From CAYGWX01 sp964353855 [NCBI: uncultured bacterium] (GTDB taxonomy: Bacteria; Edwardsbacteria; CAYGWX01), in assembly GCA_964353855.1 (NCBI GenBank), contig CAYGWX010000026.1:1-27547 (forward strand): a stretch of 27,547 bases of DNA. Direction: 5' to 3'. The position numbers and the translations under genes are program-made. How positions within the stretch are numbered: position 1 is the first letter of the stretch; the number at the start of each line of letters is the position of its first letter. This document shows, piece by piece, positions 8,247-16,740 of the stretch. Under the pieces are notes generated by a model. The model ran no database searches and was not told the origin of the DNA. It saw only the letters and a program-made list of their open reading frames with translations.

Positions 8247-8282
8247 ACGGGGCGCGGAAACGCGCCCCGTATTCTTTTCTGC
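8247..8282 (+). terminator. intrinsic terminator of the M1/GH39-like operon
   Basis: A perfect 10-bp stem ACGGGGCGCG/CGCGCCCCGT (8247-8256 and 8261-8270) with a GAAA tetraloop is followed by ATTCTTTTCT. It lies between the GH39-like gene and the next promoter. Confidence 0.92.
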
Positions 8283-8311
8283 TTGCAATTCCCCTCTTTT
8301 CGGAGTAAACT
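8283..8311 (+). promoter_or_regulatory. promoter module copy C (M14 peptidase operon)
   Basis: TTGCAA (8283-8288), a 17-bp spacer ending in CGGAG, then TAAACT (8306-8311) with ATAATAATTACCC after it. The start codon lies 35 nt after the -10. The -35 begins directly after the T-rich end of the preceding terminator. Confidence 0.75.
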
Positions 8312-8345
8312 ATAATAATTACCCAATGCCGCTTAAGGAGGAAAG

Positions 8346-10436
8346 ATGTTGAAAAAGAATTGCTTTGAACTCACCCTGCTCTTCTTACTCTTTATCCCGA
8401 TAGCCATCGGAGCCCAGGCTTCCTGGGAGCCGGTCCAGAGCCTGGTCAAAATCACGGTCAGCCACCACGACCAGTACCGCATCTTCGATAAGATGGGCCT
8501 GCCCATCGTGGACGTGAGGGCCAATTACGTCAAGGCCCTGGCCACGGCGGAGCAGTTGGCTCAGGTCCGGGCGATGGGCTTTCCGGTGGAGATCATCCTC
8601 AAAGACTACACCCGGGAGTTTGAGGAGAAAGGCTACCCGCCCATCGGCACGGTCGGCACGAAAGCTTGGGACTTCTATCATACCTACGCCCAGGTTCGAG
8701 ACTCCCTCAAGGCCATCGCCCTTCGCCACCCCGCCATCTGCCGGGTGGAGAGCCTGGAGCTCTCGGTCCAGAACCGTGTGGTCTGGGGGATCCGTATCTC
8801 GGACAATGTGAACGTGCGAGAGAACGAGCCCCGGTTCCGCATCGTGGGCAACCAGCACGGCAACGAGCACATCGGGTGCGAGCCCCCGATGTACATGGCC
8901 ACCATCCTGGCCGACAGTTACGGGGTCTCAAGCCGCCTGACCCAGATCGTGGACAACTACGAGACCATGATCATTCCCATGGCCAATCCGGACGGGGCCA
9001 CGGCCAACACCCGAACCAACGCCAACGGCGTGGACCTGAACCGCGACAACGGCTACATGTGGCTGGGCCAGGGTTCGAGCCCCGGGTTCTTCTCCCAGCT
9101 TGAGAACAAGGCCTTGAAGGCCGACGCCGACGCCCATGCTTACGCCCTCTCGCTCGCCTTCCACTCCGGGGCCTGGTACATCAACTACCTCTGGAACTAC
9201 ACTCCGGTCCTAACCCAGGATGATGCCTTTCTGAAGCAGATCTCAGTGGGCTACGATGTCTACACCCACTACGATACGACAAACGGCTGGGCCTGGTACC
9301 AGACCAACGGGGACATCGACGATGTCTCCTACGGCCTGTACGGGGACTTCGACACCACCATCGAGCTCTACGGAAACGGGTACAATCCGCCCACGGACAG
9401 CATCCTGCCGATCTGCCGGGCAAACAAGGAGGCCATCCTCTACCAAATCAGGAAGTGCTCTACCGGCATCCACGGAGTTGTGACGGACATCAATAACAGC
9501 CGACCAATCCAGGCTCTGATCCGGCCCTATCCCCTTTCCCGGGGACAGGACTGGTTTCTCTATGCTTCCAATGAGAACGGGGACTTCCACCGTCCGGTAT
9601 TGAATGGGACCTACAGCCTGAAGCTTTCGGCCAATGGTTACCGAGATACGGTCGTTGCGGGGATCGTGGTCCCGGACACCGTTAACCCTGTGACGAGGAA
9701 CGTCCAGATGACCCCGGGCAACAACTATGCAGCCATCCGGGTGGTTGCGGTCCGGCAGGATGACGCCTCGGCCCAGACCAATACCACGCTCACCCCCTGG
9801 GTCCTGGGGATGCCGGACACCAAATCCTACGCCATGGGCCCGAGCGGCCGCATCATCCTGGACATGGGCCAGGGAACTGAGATCGTGGATGGCACGGGTC
9901 CGGACGTCCGGGTCACGGAATACCCCAATGCCAGCCACGCCGTCCAGTGTTCGGTCTCGAACTCCTGGACCGGACCCTGGACCTCCCTGGGAAGCGGGAA
10001 CGGAACCTGTTCCTTTGATTTATCCGGGCACGGGATCAGCCTGGCCCGCTACGTCCTTCTCAGGTCCGGCTCCTCGGGATACAGCCTGGACGCCGTGGAA
10101 GCCCTGAACCACGCTACGGGGGTGGAGCAGGGCCCGCTGGGAAGCGTTCCTTACGTTTTAACTCTGACCAGTTACCCCAACCCGTTCAGGGTCAGGACGA
10201 CCATCTCGTTATCCTGTCCTGCCGGGAGCTTTGGTCATCCCCGACCCCTTTCCATCTACGACATCTCCGGCCGCCTGGTGAGGATCCTTTCGCCTCAGAC
10301 CTTACGCCTTACGCCTTACGAGTATGTCTGGGACGGCAGGGACTCCCAGGGAAGGGTCCTTCCGGGAGGGGTGTATTTCTATCGTCTGACTTTCCCTCCA
10401 TACACAGCCACCGAGAAGGTCGTGTTAATCCGTTAG
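8346..10436 (+). CDS. secreted M14 zinc carboxypeptidase with sorting domain (paralog 1)
   Basis: Signal peptide 1-23, then a prodomain-like segment to about residue 105 and the M14 catalytic domain. Zinc ligands are His171 and Glu174 in HGNEH and His273 in AFHSG. Carboxylate-binding Asn231-Arg232 lie in LNRD, and the catalytic base is Glu340 in TTIELYG. Next come a carboxypeptidase-regulatory-like beta sandwich (about 375-455) and a jelly-roll-like domain (about 460-588; LDMGQGTEIVDGTGPD, YSLDAVEALN) of the type common in surface proteins. The sorting domain ends in KVVLIR. AAGGAGG lies 4 nt before ATG. The stop codon is 7 nt before the start of paralog 2. A short 7-bp tandem tract near the end encodes LRLTPYE and coincides with a 4-residue length difference from paralog 2. 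Confidence 0.93.
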   Translation: MLKKNCFELTLLFLLFIPIAIGAQASWEPVQSLVKITVSHHDQYRIFDKMGLPIVDVRANYVKALATAEQLAQVRAMGFPVEIILKDYTREFEEKGYPPIGTVGTKAWDFYHTYAQVRDSLKAIALRHPAICRVESLELSVQNRVVWGIRISDNVNVRENEPRFRIVGNQHGNEHIGCEPPMYMATILADSYGVSSRLTQIVDNYETMIIPMANPDGATANTRTNANGVDLNRDNGYMWLGQGSSPGFFSQLENKALKADADAHAYALSLAFHSGAWYINYLWNYTPVLTQDDAFLKQISVGYDVYTHYDTTNGWAWYQTNGDIDDVSYGLYGDFDTTIELYGNGYNPPTDSILPICRANKEAILYQIRKCSTGIHGVVTDINNSRPIQALIRPYPLSRGQDWFLYASNENGDFHRPVLNGTYSLKLSANGYRDTVVAGIVVPDTVNPVTRNVQMTPGNNYAAIRVVAVRQDDASAQTNTTLTPWVLGMPDTKSYAMGPSGRIILDMGQGTEIVDGTGPDVRVTEYPNASHAVQCSVSNSWTGPWTSLGSGNGTCSFDLSGHGISLARYVLLRSGSSGYSLDAVEALNHATGVEQGPLGSVPYVLTLTSYPNPFRVRTTISLSCPAGSFGHPRPLSIYDISGRLVRILSPQTLRLTPYEYVWDGRDSQGRVLPGGVYFYRLTFPPYTATEKVVLIR
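10301..10321 (+). repeat. in-frame 7-bp tandem tract inside the sorting domain
   Basis: Three units start at 10301, 10308 and 10315 (CTTACGC twice, then CTTACGA). The 21 bp encode seven residues between VRILSPQT and YVWDGRD. The tandem paralog is four residues shorter at this place and has no tract, which suggests insertion or expansion. Confidence 0.65.
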
Positions 10437-10443
10437 CCCTTTG

Positions 10444-12552
10444 ATGTCTTTGAGAACCTCGCTCAGCCTTTTCCTGCTCCTCGCAATCCTGGCCCCGAAA
10501 GCTATCGGGGCCAAGGTTTCCTGGGAGCCGAGCCAGAGCCTGGTCAAGATCGTCACCCAGAGCCACGACCAGTACCGGCTTTTCGACCGGCTCGGCATGT
10601 CCATCGTGGACATCCAGGATAGCTGCGTCAAAGCCCTGGCCACCCCTGAGCAGCTCGCCCGGGTCCGGGCTATGGGATTTCCGGTGGAGGTCCTGCTCAA
10701 GGATTATTCCAAAGAGTTCGAGGAGAGGGGCTATCCCCCGATGGGAGTCCCGGCCCAGGCCGGAACCCAGGGCTGGAACTTCTACCACACCTACGCCCAG
10801 GTACGGGACTCCCTCCAGGCATTAGCCCTACGGCATCCAATCATCTGCCGGGTGGAGAGTCTGGGTGTCTCGGTTCAGAACCGCGTGCTCTGGGGAATCC
10901 GCATCTCGGACAATGTGGCCGTGCGGGAGAACGAGCCCAGGTTCAGGATCACCGGGAACATCCACGGGAACGAGCACATCGGGTGCGAGGTCTCGCTGTA
11001 CATGGCCTCTATGCTCGCCGACAGCTACGGGATCTCGTCCCGCATCACCCAGGTCGTGAACGAGAACGAGATCTTCGTCCTGCCCATGCAGAACCCGGAC
11101 GGGGCGACCAACAACGTGAGGACCAACGCCAACAACGTGGACCTGAACCGGGATTACGGGTACATGTGGCTGGGCTGGGGCAACAGCCCGGAGGTCTATT
11201 CCCAGCCCGAGACAAGGCTCGTTCGCCAGGAGGAGGAGGCCCACGAGTACGCCCTGTCCCTGGCCTACCACTCCGGAGCCGTTTACGTCTGCTACATGTG
11301 GGGGCACACCTCCCTCCTGACGCAGGACGACGGCCTGCTCAAGCAGCTCGCCTGGGGCTTCCATACCCATAGCGGGTATGACACCATCAACAGCCACCGC
11401 TGGTATCAGGTGAGCGGGGTGTCCCACGACGCGGCCTACGGAACCCACGGGAACCTGGAGACGATCATCGAGGTCTGGCTCCAGGGCGGGGCGAACAACC
11501 CGCCCCCGGAGAGCATCGAAGCCGTGTGCCTGCGCAATAAGGAGGGAGTGATCTACACCCTCAACAAGGGGAGAACCGGGGTCCAGGGGACCGTCACGGA
11601 TATCGTAAACGGCAGGCCGATCCAGGCGTTGATCCGGCCCTATCCCCTTTCCAGAGGGCGGGACTGGTTTCTGTATTCGTCCAAAGAGAACGGGGACTTC
11701 CACCGGCCCGTTCAGGCCAGGACTTACAGCCTCGCGTTCTCGGCCAACGGGTACCGGGACACGGTCATCTCCAATGTCGTCGTTCCGGACACCGTGAACC
11801 CGGTGACCGTGAACGTCCAAATGACCCCGGGAAACAATTACACCGCCTTCCGGGTGGTCGCAGTCCAGGAGGCCGACACCACGGCCCACCTGAACCCGAG
11901 CCTCACGCCCTGGGTCCTCGGTGTCCCGGACAATAAAGCTTTCTCGATGAGCTACGGAGGACGCATCTTCCTGGACATGGGGCAGGGCACGGAGGTCGTA
12001 GACGGCACGGGCCCGGACCTCAGGGCCGTGGAGTATCCCAGCGCCAGCGACACCATCGAGGTGGCGATCAGCAACGCCTGGAACGGGCCCTGGACCGTTT
12101 TGGGGAACGGAGTCGGGACCTCGGAGTATGACCTCGCGGGCCACGGCATCAGCCTCGCCCGCTACGTCCGCATCCGGGACCTCGGCCACGGGAACAACGC
12201 CAATGCCACGGCCGGCTATGATCTGGATGCCTTGGTGGCCCTGAACCACCTTGTCGGCGTGGAGGAGGTACCGCAGCCTTCTGCACCGCTCCTTACGAGC
12301 TACCCGAATCCCTTCCGGACAAACGTCATCATCTCGATGGCTGAGGCAGAAGCCCAAAAACGTTCACGGACCCCCCTATCATTCTACGATGTTACAGGAC
12401 GCCGGGTCAGAACCCTCGCCCCGCTCGCTTTCCACCAATACCTCTGGGACGGCAGGGACTCCCGGGGAAGGAGCCTGCCGGGAGGGGTGTATTTCTATCG
12501 CCTGGACGCTCCCGGATCCGTTTGCACTGAGAAAGTCGTGCTGATCCGCTGA
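10444..12552 (+). CDS. secreted M14 zinc carboxypeptidase with sorting domain (paralog 2)
   Basis: This has the same architecture as the preceding gene and is clearly related to it along its entire length, so the pair arose by tandem duplication. Catalytic residues are kept: His174 and Glu177 (HGNEH), Asn235-Arg236 (LNRD), His276 (AYHSG) and Glu343 (ETIIEVW). The 702-residue protein starts at ATG 10444, with an adjoining TTG at 10441 less likely. It has no visible Shine-Dalgarno site and begins 7 nt after the upstream stop, which points to translational coupling. The pocket region differs from paralog 1 (YMWGHTSLL against YLWNYTPVL), so the substrates may differ. The sorting domain ends in KVVLIR. 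Confidence 0.93.
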   Translation: MSLRTSLSLFLLLAILAPKAIGAKVSWEPSQSLVKIVTQSHDQYRLFDRLGMSIVDIQDSCVKALATPEQLARVRAMGFPVEVLLKDYSKEFEERGYPPMGVPAQAGTQGWNFYHTYAQVRDSLQALALRHPIICRVESLGVSVQNRVLWGIRISDNVAVRENEPRFRITGNIHGNEHIGCEVSLYMASMLADSYGISSRITQVVNENEIFVLPMQNPDGATNNVRTNANNVDLNRDYGYMWLGWGNSPEVYSQPETRLVRQEEEAHEYALSLAYHSGAVYVCYMWGHTSLLTQDDGLLKQLAWGFHTHSGYDTINSHRWYQVSGVSHDAAYGTHGNLETIIEVWLQGGANNPPPESIEAVCLRNKEGVIYTLNKGRTGVQGTVTDIVNGRPIQALIRPYPLSRGRDWFLYSSKENGDFHRPVQARTYSLAFSANGYRDTVISNVVVPDTVNPVTVNVQMTPGNNYTAFRVVAVQEADTTAHLNPSLTPWVLGVPDNKAFSMSYGGRIFLDMGQGTEVVDGTGPDLRAVEYPSASDTIEVAISNAWNGPWTVLGNGVGTSEYDLAGHGISLARYVRIRDLGHGNNANATAGYDLDALVALNHLVGVEEVPQPSAPLLTSYPNPFRTNVIISMAEAEAQKRSRTPLSFYDVTGRRVRTLAPLAFHQYLWDGRDSRGRSLPGGVYFYRLDAPGSVCTEKVVLIR

Positions 12553-12570
12553 GGATCAGTTGCTAAGCCT

Positions 12571-12586
12571 GTAACCCGGTAACCCA
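12571..12586. repeat. two 8-bp tandem units between genes
   Basis: GTAACCCG and GTAACCCA are adjacent in the 54-bp gap before the carbonic anhydrase-like gene. With only two units this is weak alone, but it fits the style of the other short tandem tracts here. Confidence 0.35.
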
Positions 12587-12606
12587 CCAAAAAAGAGGAG
12601 TTGACT

Positions 12607-13017
12607 ATGGCCCACACCTGCGATGCACTGGTCCTGACCTGCATGGATTTCCGGTTCCACACAGCGATCCGCAAGTTCCTGACCCGCGATCTGGGACTGG
12701 AGAACAGCTACGACCACGTCTCGCTCGCCGGGAGCGCCAAGGACCTGGTCAAGGCCCCCGGCCACGTGCCCTTCGAGTCCCTCCTGAAGCAGGTGGAGCT
12801 CTCCAGCAAGCTCCACGAGATCAAGCGCGTCGTCCTGATCAACCATCAGAACTGCGGGGCCTACGGGCCCACGCTGGATTCCGGCTCCCCCCACGAGTTC
12901 GAGACCCACTCCGGGGACCTCAGAGCAGCCCGGAGCCTCGTCCAGTCCCGGTTCCCGGACCTCAAAGTCGCCCTTTACTTCGCCAAGCTGGACGGGACAT
13001 TTGTGGAAGTGCCCTAA
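12607..13017 (+). CDS. short beta-carbonic anhydrase-like protein
   Basis: The 136 residues contain the zinc and active-site motifs of beta-carbonic anhydrases: CxDxR as Cys12, Asp14 and Arg16 in CMDFRF, and HxxC as His80 and Cys83 in HQNCGAYG. It would convert CO2 and bicarbonate in the cytosol. It is shorter than most of the family (around 200 residues), lacking the usual N-terminal helices and part of the C-terminus, so activity is likely but not proven. The ATG at 12607 was chosen because AGAGGAG precedes it by 6 nt; a TTG at 12601 would lie inside that spacing. It is the last gene of the M14 operon by position, and the functional link to the peptidases is unclear. No signal peptide. Confidence 0.82.
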   Translation: MAHTCDALVLTCMDFRFHTAIRKFLTRDLGLENSYDHVSLAGSAKDLVKAPGHVPFESLLKQVELSSKLHEIKRVVLINHQNCGAYGPTLDSGSPHEFETHSGDLRAARSLVQSRFPDLKVALYFAKLDGTFVEVP

Positions 13018-13199
13018 AAAACAGATATCATCATCTCAGCCCAGCGTTCACAACAGATTACAAAACAAGATGTTATGAAAAAAGCCGATTTCGTATTTTT
13101 TCAGGCAACCCCGCAATACCAAAACGCATCTTAGTTAGTGCAACGCCAACGAGACCCAGCTGATCGGGATCTCATCTCCTGTAACCTCCTTTCCTGCCA

Positions 13200-13236
13200 A
13201 GGGCCGCCCCGCACCCACGGGGCGGCCCTGCAATTT
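13200..13236 (+). terminator. probable terminator of the M14/carbonic anhydrase operon
   Basis: A 12-bp perfect stem (13200-13211 with 13218-13229, AGGGCCGCCCCG) around a CACCCA loop is followed by GCAATTTC. The stem is very stable but the T run is weak and the hairpin lies about 180 bp past the stop codon. Confidence 0.6.
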
Positions 13237-13259
13237 CAGGTGATGCGGCCACCCTCCCC

Positions 13260-13289
13260 TTGACTTTCCCTCCCCCTTTCCTGTAAACT
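13260..13289 (+). promoter_or_regulatory. promoter of the nitroreductase gene
   Basis: TTGACT (13260-13265), an 18-bp pyrimidine-rich spacer and TAAACT (13284-13289). The -10 is identical to that in the three secreted-protein promoter modules, which supports reading TAAACT as the -10 there. The start codon is 30 nt further on. Confidence 0.7.
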
Positions 13290-13318
13290 GACTGCCAAAC
13301 CCACCCCCGGAGACCTCT

Positions 13319-14083
13319 ATGGAAACCCGCCAAAACCTTTTCGAACTCCTGAGCTCAAGGGCCTCGGTCCGCGCCTACCTGGACCAGCCCGTTCCCGAAG
13401 ATCTCATCGCGAAGATCGTGGCCGCAGGCCAGCGAGCACCGTTCGCGGCCCAGACCACCTCCATCGTCCTCACCCGACAGCGCCAGCACATCCCCTGGGG
13501 CGCGCCCGCCTTCCTCATCTTCTGCCTGGACCACCACCGCCAGGAGCGCATCCTGGCCCGCAAGGGATGGAAGATGAAGAGCCATCCCCTCTGGCAGCTG
13601 CTGCTGGGGATCGAGGACGCCTCGCTGTGCGCGGCCTGTGTGGACCTCGCGGCCCAGGCCGAGGGCCTGGGGACCTGCTTCATCGGGGGGCTCCCCGAGG
13701 AAGCCGAAACCCTGCGCATCCTGCATCGCATGCCGCCCAAAGTCTTCCCCCTGTTCGGGCTGTGCCTGGGATACCCCAGGGAGGCCCCTCCACCCCGGCC
13801 CCGTTTTCCGGTCCAGGCTGTGCTCCACGACGAGGTCTACAGCCTGACCGACGAGGAGCTGGAGGAGGCCATGAAGACGATGGACGAGGGTTACCTCGCC
13901 CAGGACTACTACCGCAAGCTGAACGCCATGGTCCCTCCCCCGGAGGGATACCCGGAGACGCAGACCTTCGACACCTACTCCTGGTGCGAGCACATCTCGC
14001 GCAAGTGGGCCAAGTACCACACCGACCCCGGGAAGATCCTGACCGCCCTCCGGGAGGCCGGGTTCGACCTGTTTCAGAAGTAG
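13319..14083 (+). CDS. nitroreductase-family FMN-dependent oxidoreductase
   Basis: Cytosolic flavoprotein expected to reduce nitro compounds, quinones or a related small substrate with NAD(P)H. FMN-contact regions are SSRASVRAY (12-20), AAGQRAPFAAQ (35-45), the helix GIEDASLCAACVDLAAQAEGLG (97-118) with CFIGG after it, and LGYP (150-153). The 254 residues include a C-terminal extension (about 175-254) with DEGYLAQDYYRKL, which in related NfsA-type proteins contributes to the dimer. GGAG precedes the ATG by 6 nt. The gene is a single unit with its own promoter and a shared bidirectional terminator. The substrate cannot be inferred from context. Confidence 0.9.
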   Translation: METRQNLFELLSSRASVRAYLDQPVPEDLIAKIVAAGQRAPFAAQTTSIVLTRQRQHIPWGAPAFLIFCLDHHRQERILARKGWKMKSHPLWQLLLGIEDASLCAACVDLAAQAEGLGTCFIGGLPEEAETLRILHRMPPKVFPLFGLCLGYPREAPPPRPRFPVQAVLHDEVYSLTDEELEEAMKTMDEGYLAQDYYRKLNAMVPPPEGYPETQTFDTYSWCEHISRKWAKYHTDPGKILTALREAGFDLFQK

Positions 14084-14093
14084 ACCCCCCCCA

Positions 14094-14133
14094 AAATAAA
14101 GAGGGCCCCGATCCTTCGGGGCCCTCTTTATTT
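14094..14133. terminator. bidirectional intrinsic terminator
   Basis: A perfect 18-bp stem (14094-14111 with 14116-14133) has the core GAGGGCCCCGA, flanking AAATAAA and TTTATTT, and loop TCCT. It lies between the convergent nitroreductase and nrdJ genes and gives a T-rich run on both strands. Confidence 0.93.
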
Positions 14134-14173
14134 GATGGTCTATGGTCTACTGTGCCAGGTCGCCTTTATCAGG

Positions 14174-16573
14174 TTACCCGCACCGCGAGAATCCGCAGGA
14201 ATGGCAGACCACGCAGCCCTCCTCGTGGTCCAGGTGAAACCCGCAGTCCGGGCAGGTCCCGGCGAGCGTGGTCTCCAGGATCCGGACCCCCCGGCCCCCG
14301 GGCAGGGAGGGCACGCCCGGAGACAGGACCCTTCCCGCTCCCAAGGAAGCGGGAAGGACGTCCTCGCCCTTCAGCTTGTCCTCGGTGGCCACCGGACTCC
14401 CGCCCATCTCGATCACGCGGTGGTCCAGGACCTTGGCCAGGGCGTCCGGGCAGGAGAGGATGAGCTCTCCGTCCTTCCACACCGGCAGGGAGCAGCGGAT
14501 TCCCTTGAGCTGCTTGACCACGGACTGCACCTCTACGCCGGAGCGCAGGGCCAGGGAGATGAGCCGGCTGATGGCCTCGGACTGGGCCGAGGCGCAGCCG
14601 CCCGCCTTGCCGATCGTGGAGAAGATTTCGCAGAGCCCGCTCGTGTCCCGATTCACGGTCACGTAAAGGTTCCCGCAGCCGGTCTCCATCTTCTCGGTCA
14701 CGCCGTAGGTCAGGGCCGGCCGGTCGCGCGGCACGATCTGCCGGGACTGGACCTCCCCCTGGGCCGCGGGCTGCTCCTCTGCCCCGCTGTCCCCCTGCTC
14801 CTCGGCTTCCTTCTTGACCGTGAGCACCTGCACGTCCCGGCTGCCGTCGCGGTAGATGGTGATGCCCTTGCAGCCCAGCTCGCAGGCCAGGAGGTAGACC
14901 CGGCGCACGTCCTCAGGGCCGGCGTCGTGGGGGAAGTTCACGGTCTTGGATACGGCGTTCTCGGTGTACTTCTGGAAGGCGGCCTGGATGCGCACGTGCC
15001 ACTCCGGGGACACGTCGTGGGCCGTGACGAAGACCCGGCGCACGTCCTCCGGGATCTCGAGGAAGTTCTGGATGGAATTGCTCCGGGCGATGCGCTGCAT
15101 CAGGTCCTCGGAGTGGAACCCCTGCTTCCGGGCGACCTCCTCGAAAAGCGGGTTGGTCTCGACCAGGTGGTAGGTGGGCGTCTTGCGCTCGTAGGACACC
15201 GCGAACAGGGGCTCGATGCCCGAGGAGCAGCCGGCGATGATCGCGATCGTCCCGGTGGGGGCCACGGTGGTGACCGTGGCGTTCCTGCGGGGCTTGCCGC
15301 AGAGCTTGCCGCCGATGTGCCGGAAGGCGTTCCGCTCCTTGGCCAGCTCGGGCCGGGCGAACACGCTCCCGGGATAGTTCGGGAACGGGCCGCGCTTCCC
15401 GGCCAGGTCCTGGGAGGCCTCGCTGGCGTGCTCCTCCACGAAGGCCATGACCTCCTCGGCGGCCCGGACGGCCTCCTCGGAATTGTAGGGGATGCCCAGC
15501 TCGATCAGAAGGTCCGCGAAGCCCATCACGCCCAGCCCGATCTTGCGGTTGGCCATGACGATCTCGTGGATCTCCCTCAAGGGATATTGGTTGGCCTCGA
15601 TCACGTTGTCCAGGAAGTGGATGCTCTGGCGCGTGACCTGGGCCAGCTTGACCCAGTCCACGGCCGGGGGAAGTCCGTTCCCCGGCACGACCATGTTGGC
15701 CAGGTTCACCGAGCCCAGGTTGCAGGCCTCGTAGGGCAGGAGGGGCTGCTCCCCGCAGGGGTTGGTGGCCTCCATCTCCCCGACCGCGGGGGTGGGGTTG
15801 TCCCAGTTGATGCGGTCGATGAACACGATCCCGGGGTCCCCGTTCTGCCAGGCCAGGTTGACGATCAGGTCGAAGACCTTCCGGGCCGAGAGCTTCTTCA
15901 CGGCTTCCCGGGTGCGGGGGTTCACCAGCTCGTAGTCCTCGCCCGAGAGGGCGGCCTTCATGAAGGCCTCGGTCACGGCCACCGAGATGTTGAAGTTGGT
16001 GATCGAGACCTTGTCCTTCTTGCAGGTGATGAACTCCAGGATGTCGGGGTGGTCCACCCGCATGATCCCCATGTTCGCGCCGCGGCGCTTGCCCCCCTGC
16101 TTGACGGCCTCGGTGGCGGCGTTGAACACCCGCATGAACGAGATCGGGCCCGAGGCCACCCCGCCGGTGGACGAGACCGCGTCGCTGGCCGGGCGCAGGC
16201 GGGAGAAGGAGAAGCCCGTGCCTCCCCCGGACTTGTGGATCAGGGCGGCGTTCTTGATGGAGGAGAAGATCCCCTCCATGCTGTCCTCCACCGGGAGCAC
16301 GAAGCAGGCCGAGAGCTGGCCCAGGGGCCTCCCGGCGTTCATCAGGGTGGGGGAGTTGGGCATGAAGTCGCGGGTGGTCATGAGGTCGAAGAACTCGGCC
16401 TCCAGTCTCCTGGCCTCGGAGTGGGTGGCGCCGAACTTGCGTTCCGGCTCGGCGATGGCCCGGGCCACGCGCACGAACATCTCTTCCGGGGTCTCCACGA
16501 CGTCGCCCTTGTCGTCCTTGGTGAGGTAGCGTTTCTCCAGGACGACCTTGGCATTTTCAGAAAGCGTGAGCAT
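14174..16573 (-). CDS. nrdJ: adenosylcobalamin-dependent (class II) ribonucleoside reductase
   Basis: Makes deoxynucleotides from ribonucleotides with a cobalamin-derived thiyl radical, independent of oxygen. The 799 residues start with the reductase N-terminal domain; RDFMPNSPTLMNAG (68-81) is typical. Active-site residues are Cys90 (SACF), the NPCGE segment with Asn271, the radical Cys273 and Glu275, and the partner Cys284 in EACNLGS. The 11-residue spacing between Cys273 and Cys284 matches characterised NrdJ proteins. A TSCPD domain (about 620-700, YGVTEKMETGCGNLYV) and a C-terminal zinc ribbon (CPDCGFHLDHEEGCVVCHSCG) complete it. ATG is preceded by AAAGGA. The long leader carries a dispersed palindrome, and the promoter overlaps a candidate NrdR site. 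Confidence 0.97.
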   Translation of the reverse strand: MLTLSENAKVVLEKRYLTKDDKGDVVETPEEMFVRVARAIAEPERKFGATHSEARRLEAEFFDLMTTRDFMPNSPTLMNAGRPLGQLSACFVLPVEDSMEGIFSSIKNAALIHKSGGGTGFSFSRLRPASDAVSSTGGVASGPISFMRVFNAATEAVKQGGKRRGANMGIMRVDHPDILEFITCKKDKVSITNFNISVAVTEAFMKAALSGEDYELVNPRTREAVKKLSARKVFDLIVNLAWQNGDPGIVFIDRINWDNPTPAVGEMEATNPCGEQPLLPYEACNLGSVNLANMVVPGNGLPPAVDWVKLAQVTRQSIHFLDNVIEANQYPLREIHEIVMANRKIGLGVMGFADLLIELGIPYNSEEAVRAAEEVMAFVEEHASEASQDLAGKRGPFPNYPGSVFARPELAKERNAFRHIGGKLCGKPRRNATVTTVAPTGTIAIIAGCSSGIEPLFAVSYERKTPTYHLVETNPLFEEVARKQGFHSEDLMQRIARSNSIQNFLEIPEDVRRVFVTAHDVSPEWHVRIQAAFQKYTENAVSKTVNFPHDAGPEDVRRVYLLACELGCKGITIYRDGSRDVQVLTVKKEAEEQGDSGAEEQPAAQGEVQSRQIVPRDRPALTYGVTEKMETGCGNLYVTVNRDTSGLCEIFSTIGKAGGCASAQSEAISRLISLALRSGVEVQSVVKQLKGIRCSLPVWKDGELILSCPDALAKVLDHRVIEMGGSPVATEDKLKGEDVLPASLGAGRVLSPGVPSLPGGRGVRILETTLAGTCPDCGFHLDHEEGCVVCHSCGFSRCG

Positions 16574-16651
16574 GTGTTCCTTTATGGGTCTTTATAGGTT
16601 AAGCGTTTGACGCTGTTAGAGCGTATTACAGAATGGGGAAACCAAACCGGG

Positions 16652-16697
16652 GTCATTGCGAGGCGTCCCGCGTTTCGCGGGACAACGAAGCAATCTC
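16652..16697. repeat. dispersed imperfect palindrome, copy 2
   Basis: The element begins GTCATTGCGAGG and ends CGAAGCAATCTC, the reverse orientation of the copy at 394-429, with a perfect inner hairpin GTCCCGCG/CGCGGGAC (665-672 and 676-683 of 16xxx). It lies within the nrdJ leader and would be transcribed as an RNA stem. Confidence 0.65.
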
Positions 16698-16740
16698 GCC
16701 GTTTCCCCCTCTCTTCCTTCCCCTTGATTTAAATGTCAAA

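Larger units (their letters stand above)
13018..13318. other. gene-free interval
   Basis: It holds a strong hairpin at 13200-13229 and the nitroreductase promoter at 13260-13289. Nothing else is recognised; I see no tRNA-like fold and no usable reading frame. Confidence 0.6.

Noticed and set aside
8311-8316. TATAAT as the -10 of the promoter modules
   Set aside because: It would leave a 22-bp spacer, and copy A has TTTAAC there. TAAACT is present in all three copies and in the nitroreductase promoter with a 17-18-bp spacer.
14132-16597. 821-codon open frame on the + strand covering all of nrdJ
   Set aside because: Same cause: antisense shadow of a strongly conserved gene. The His/Gly/Val/Leu-rich translation carries no motif.
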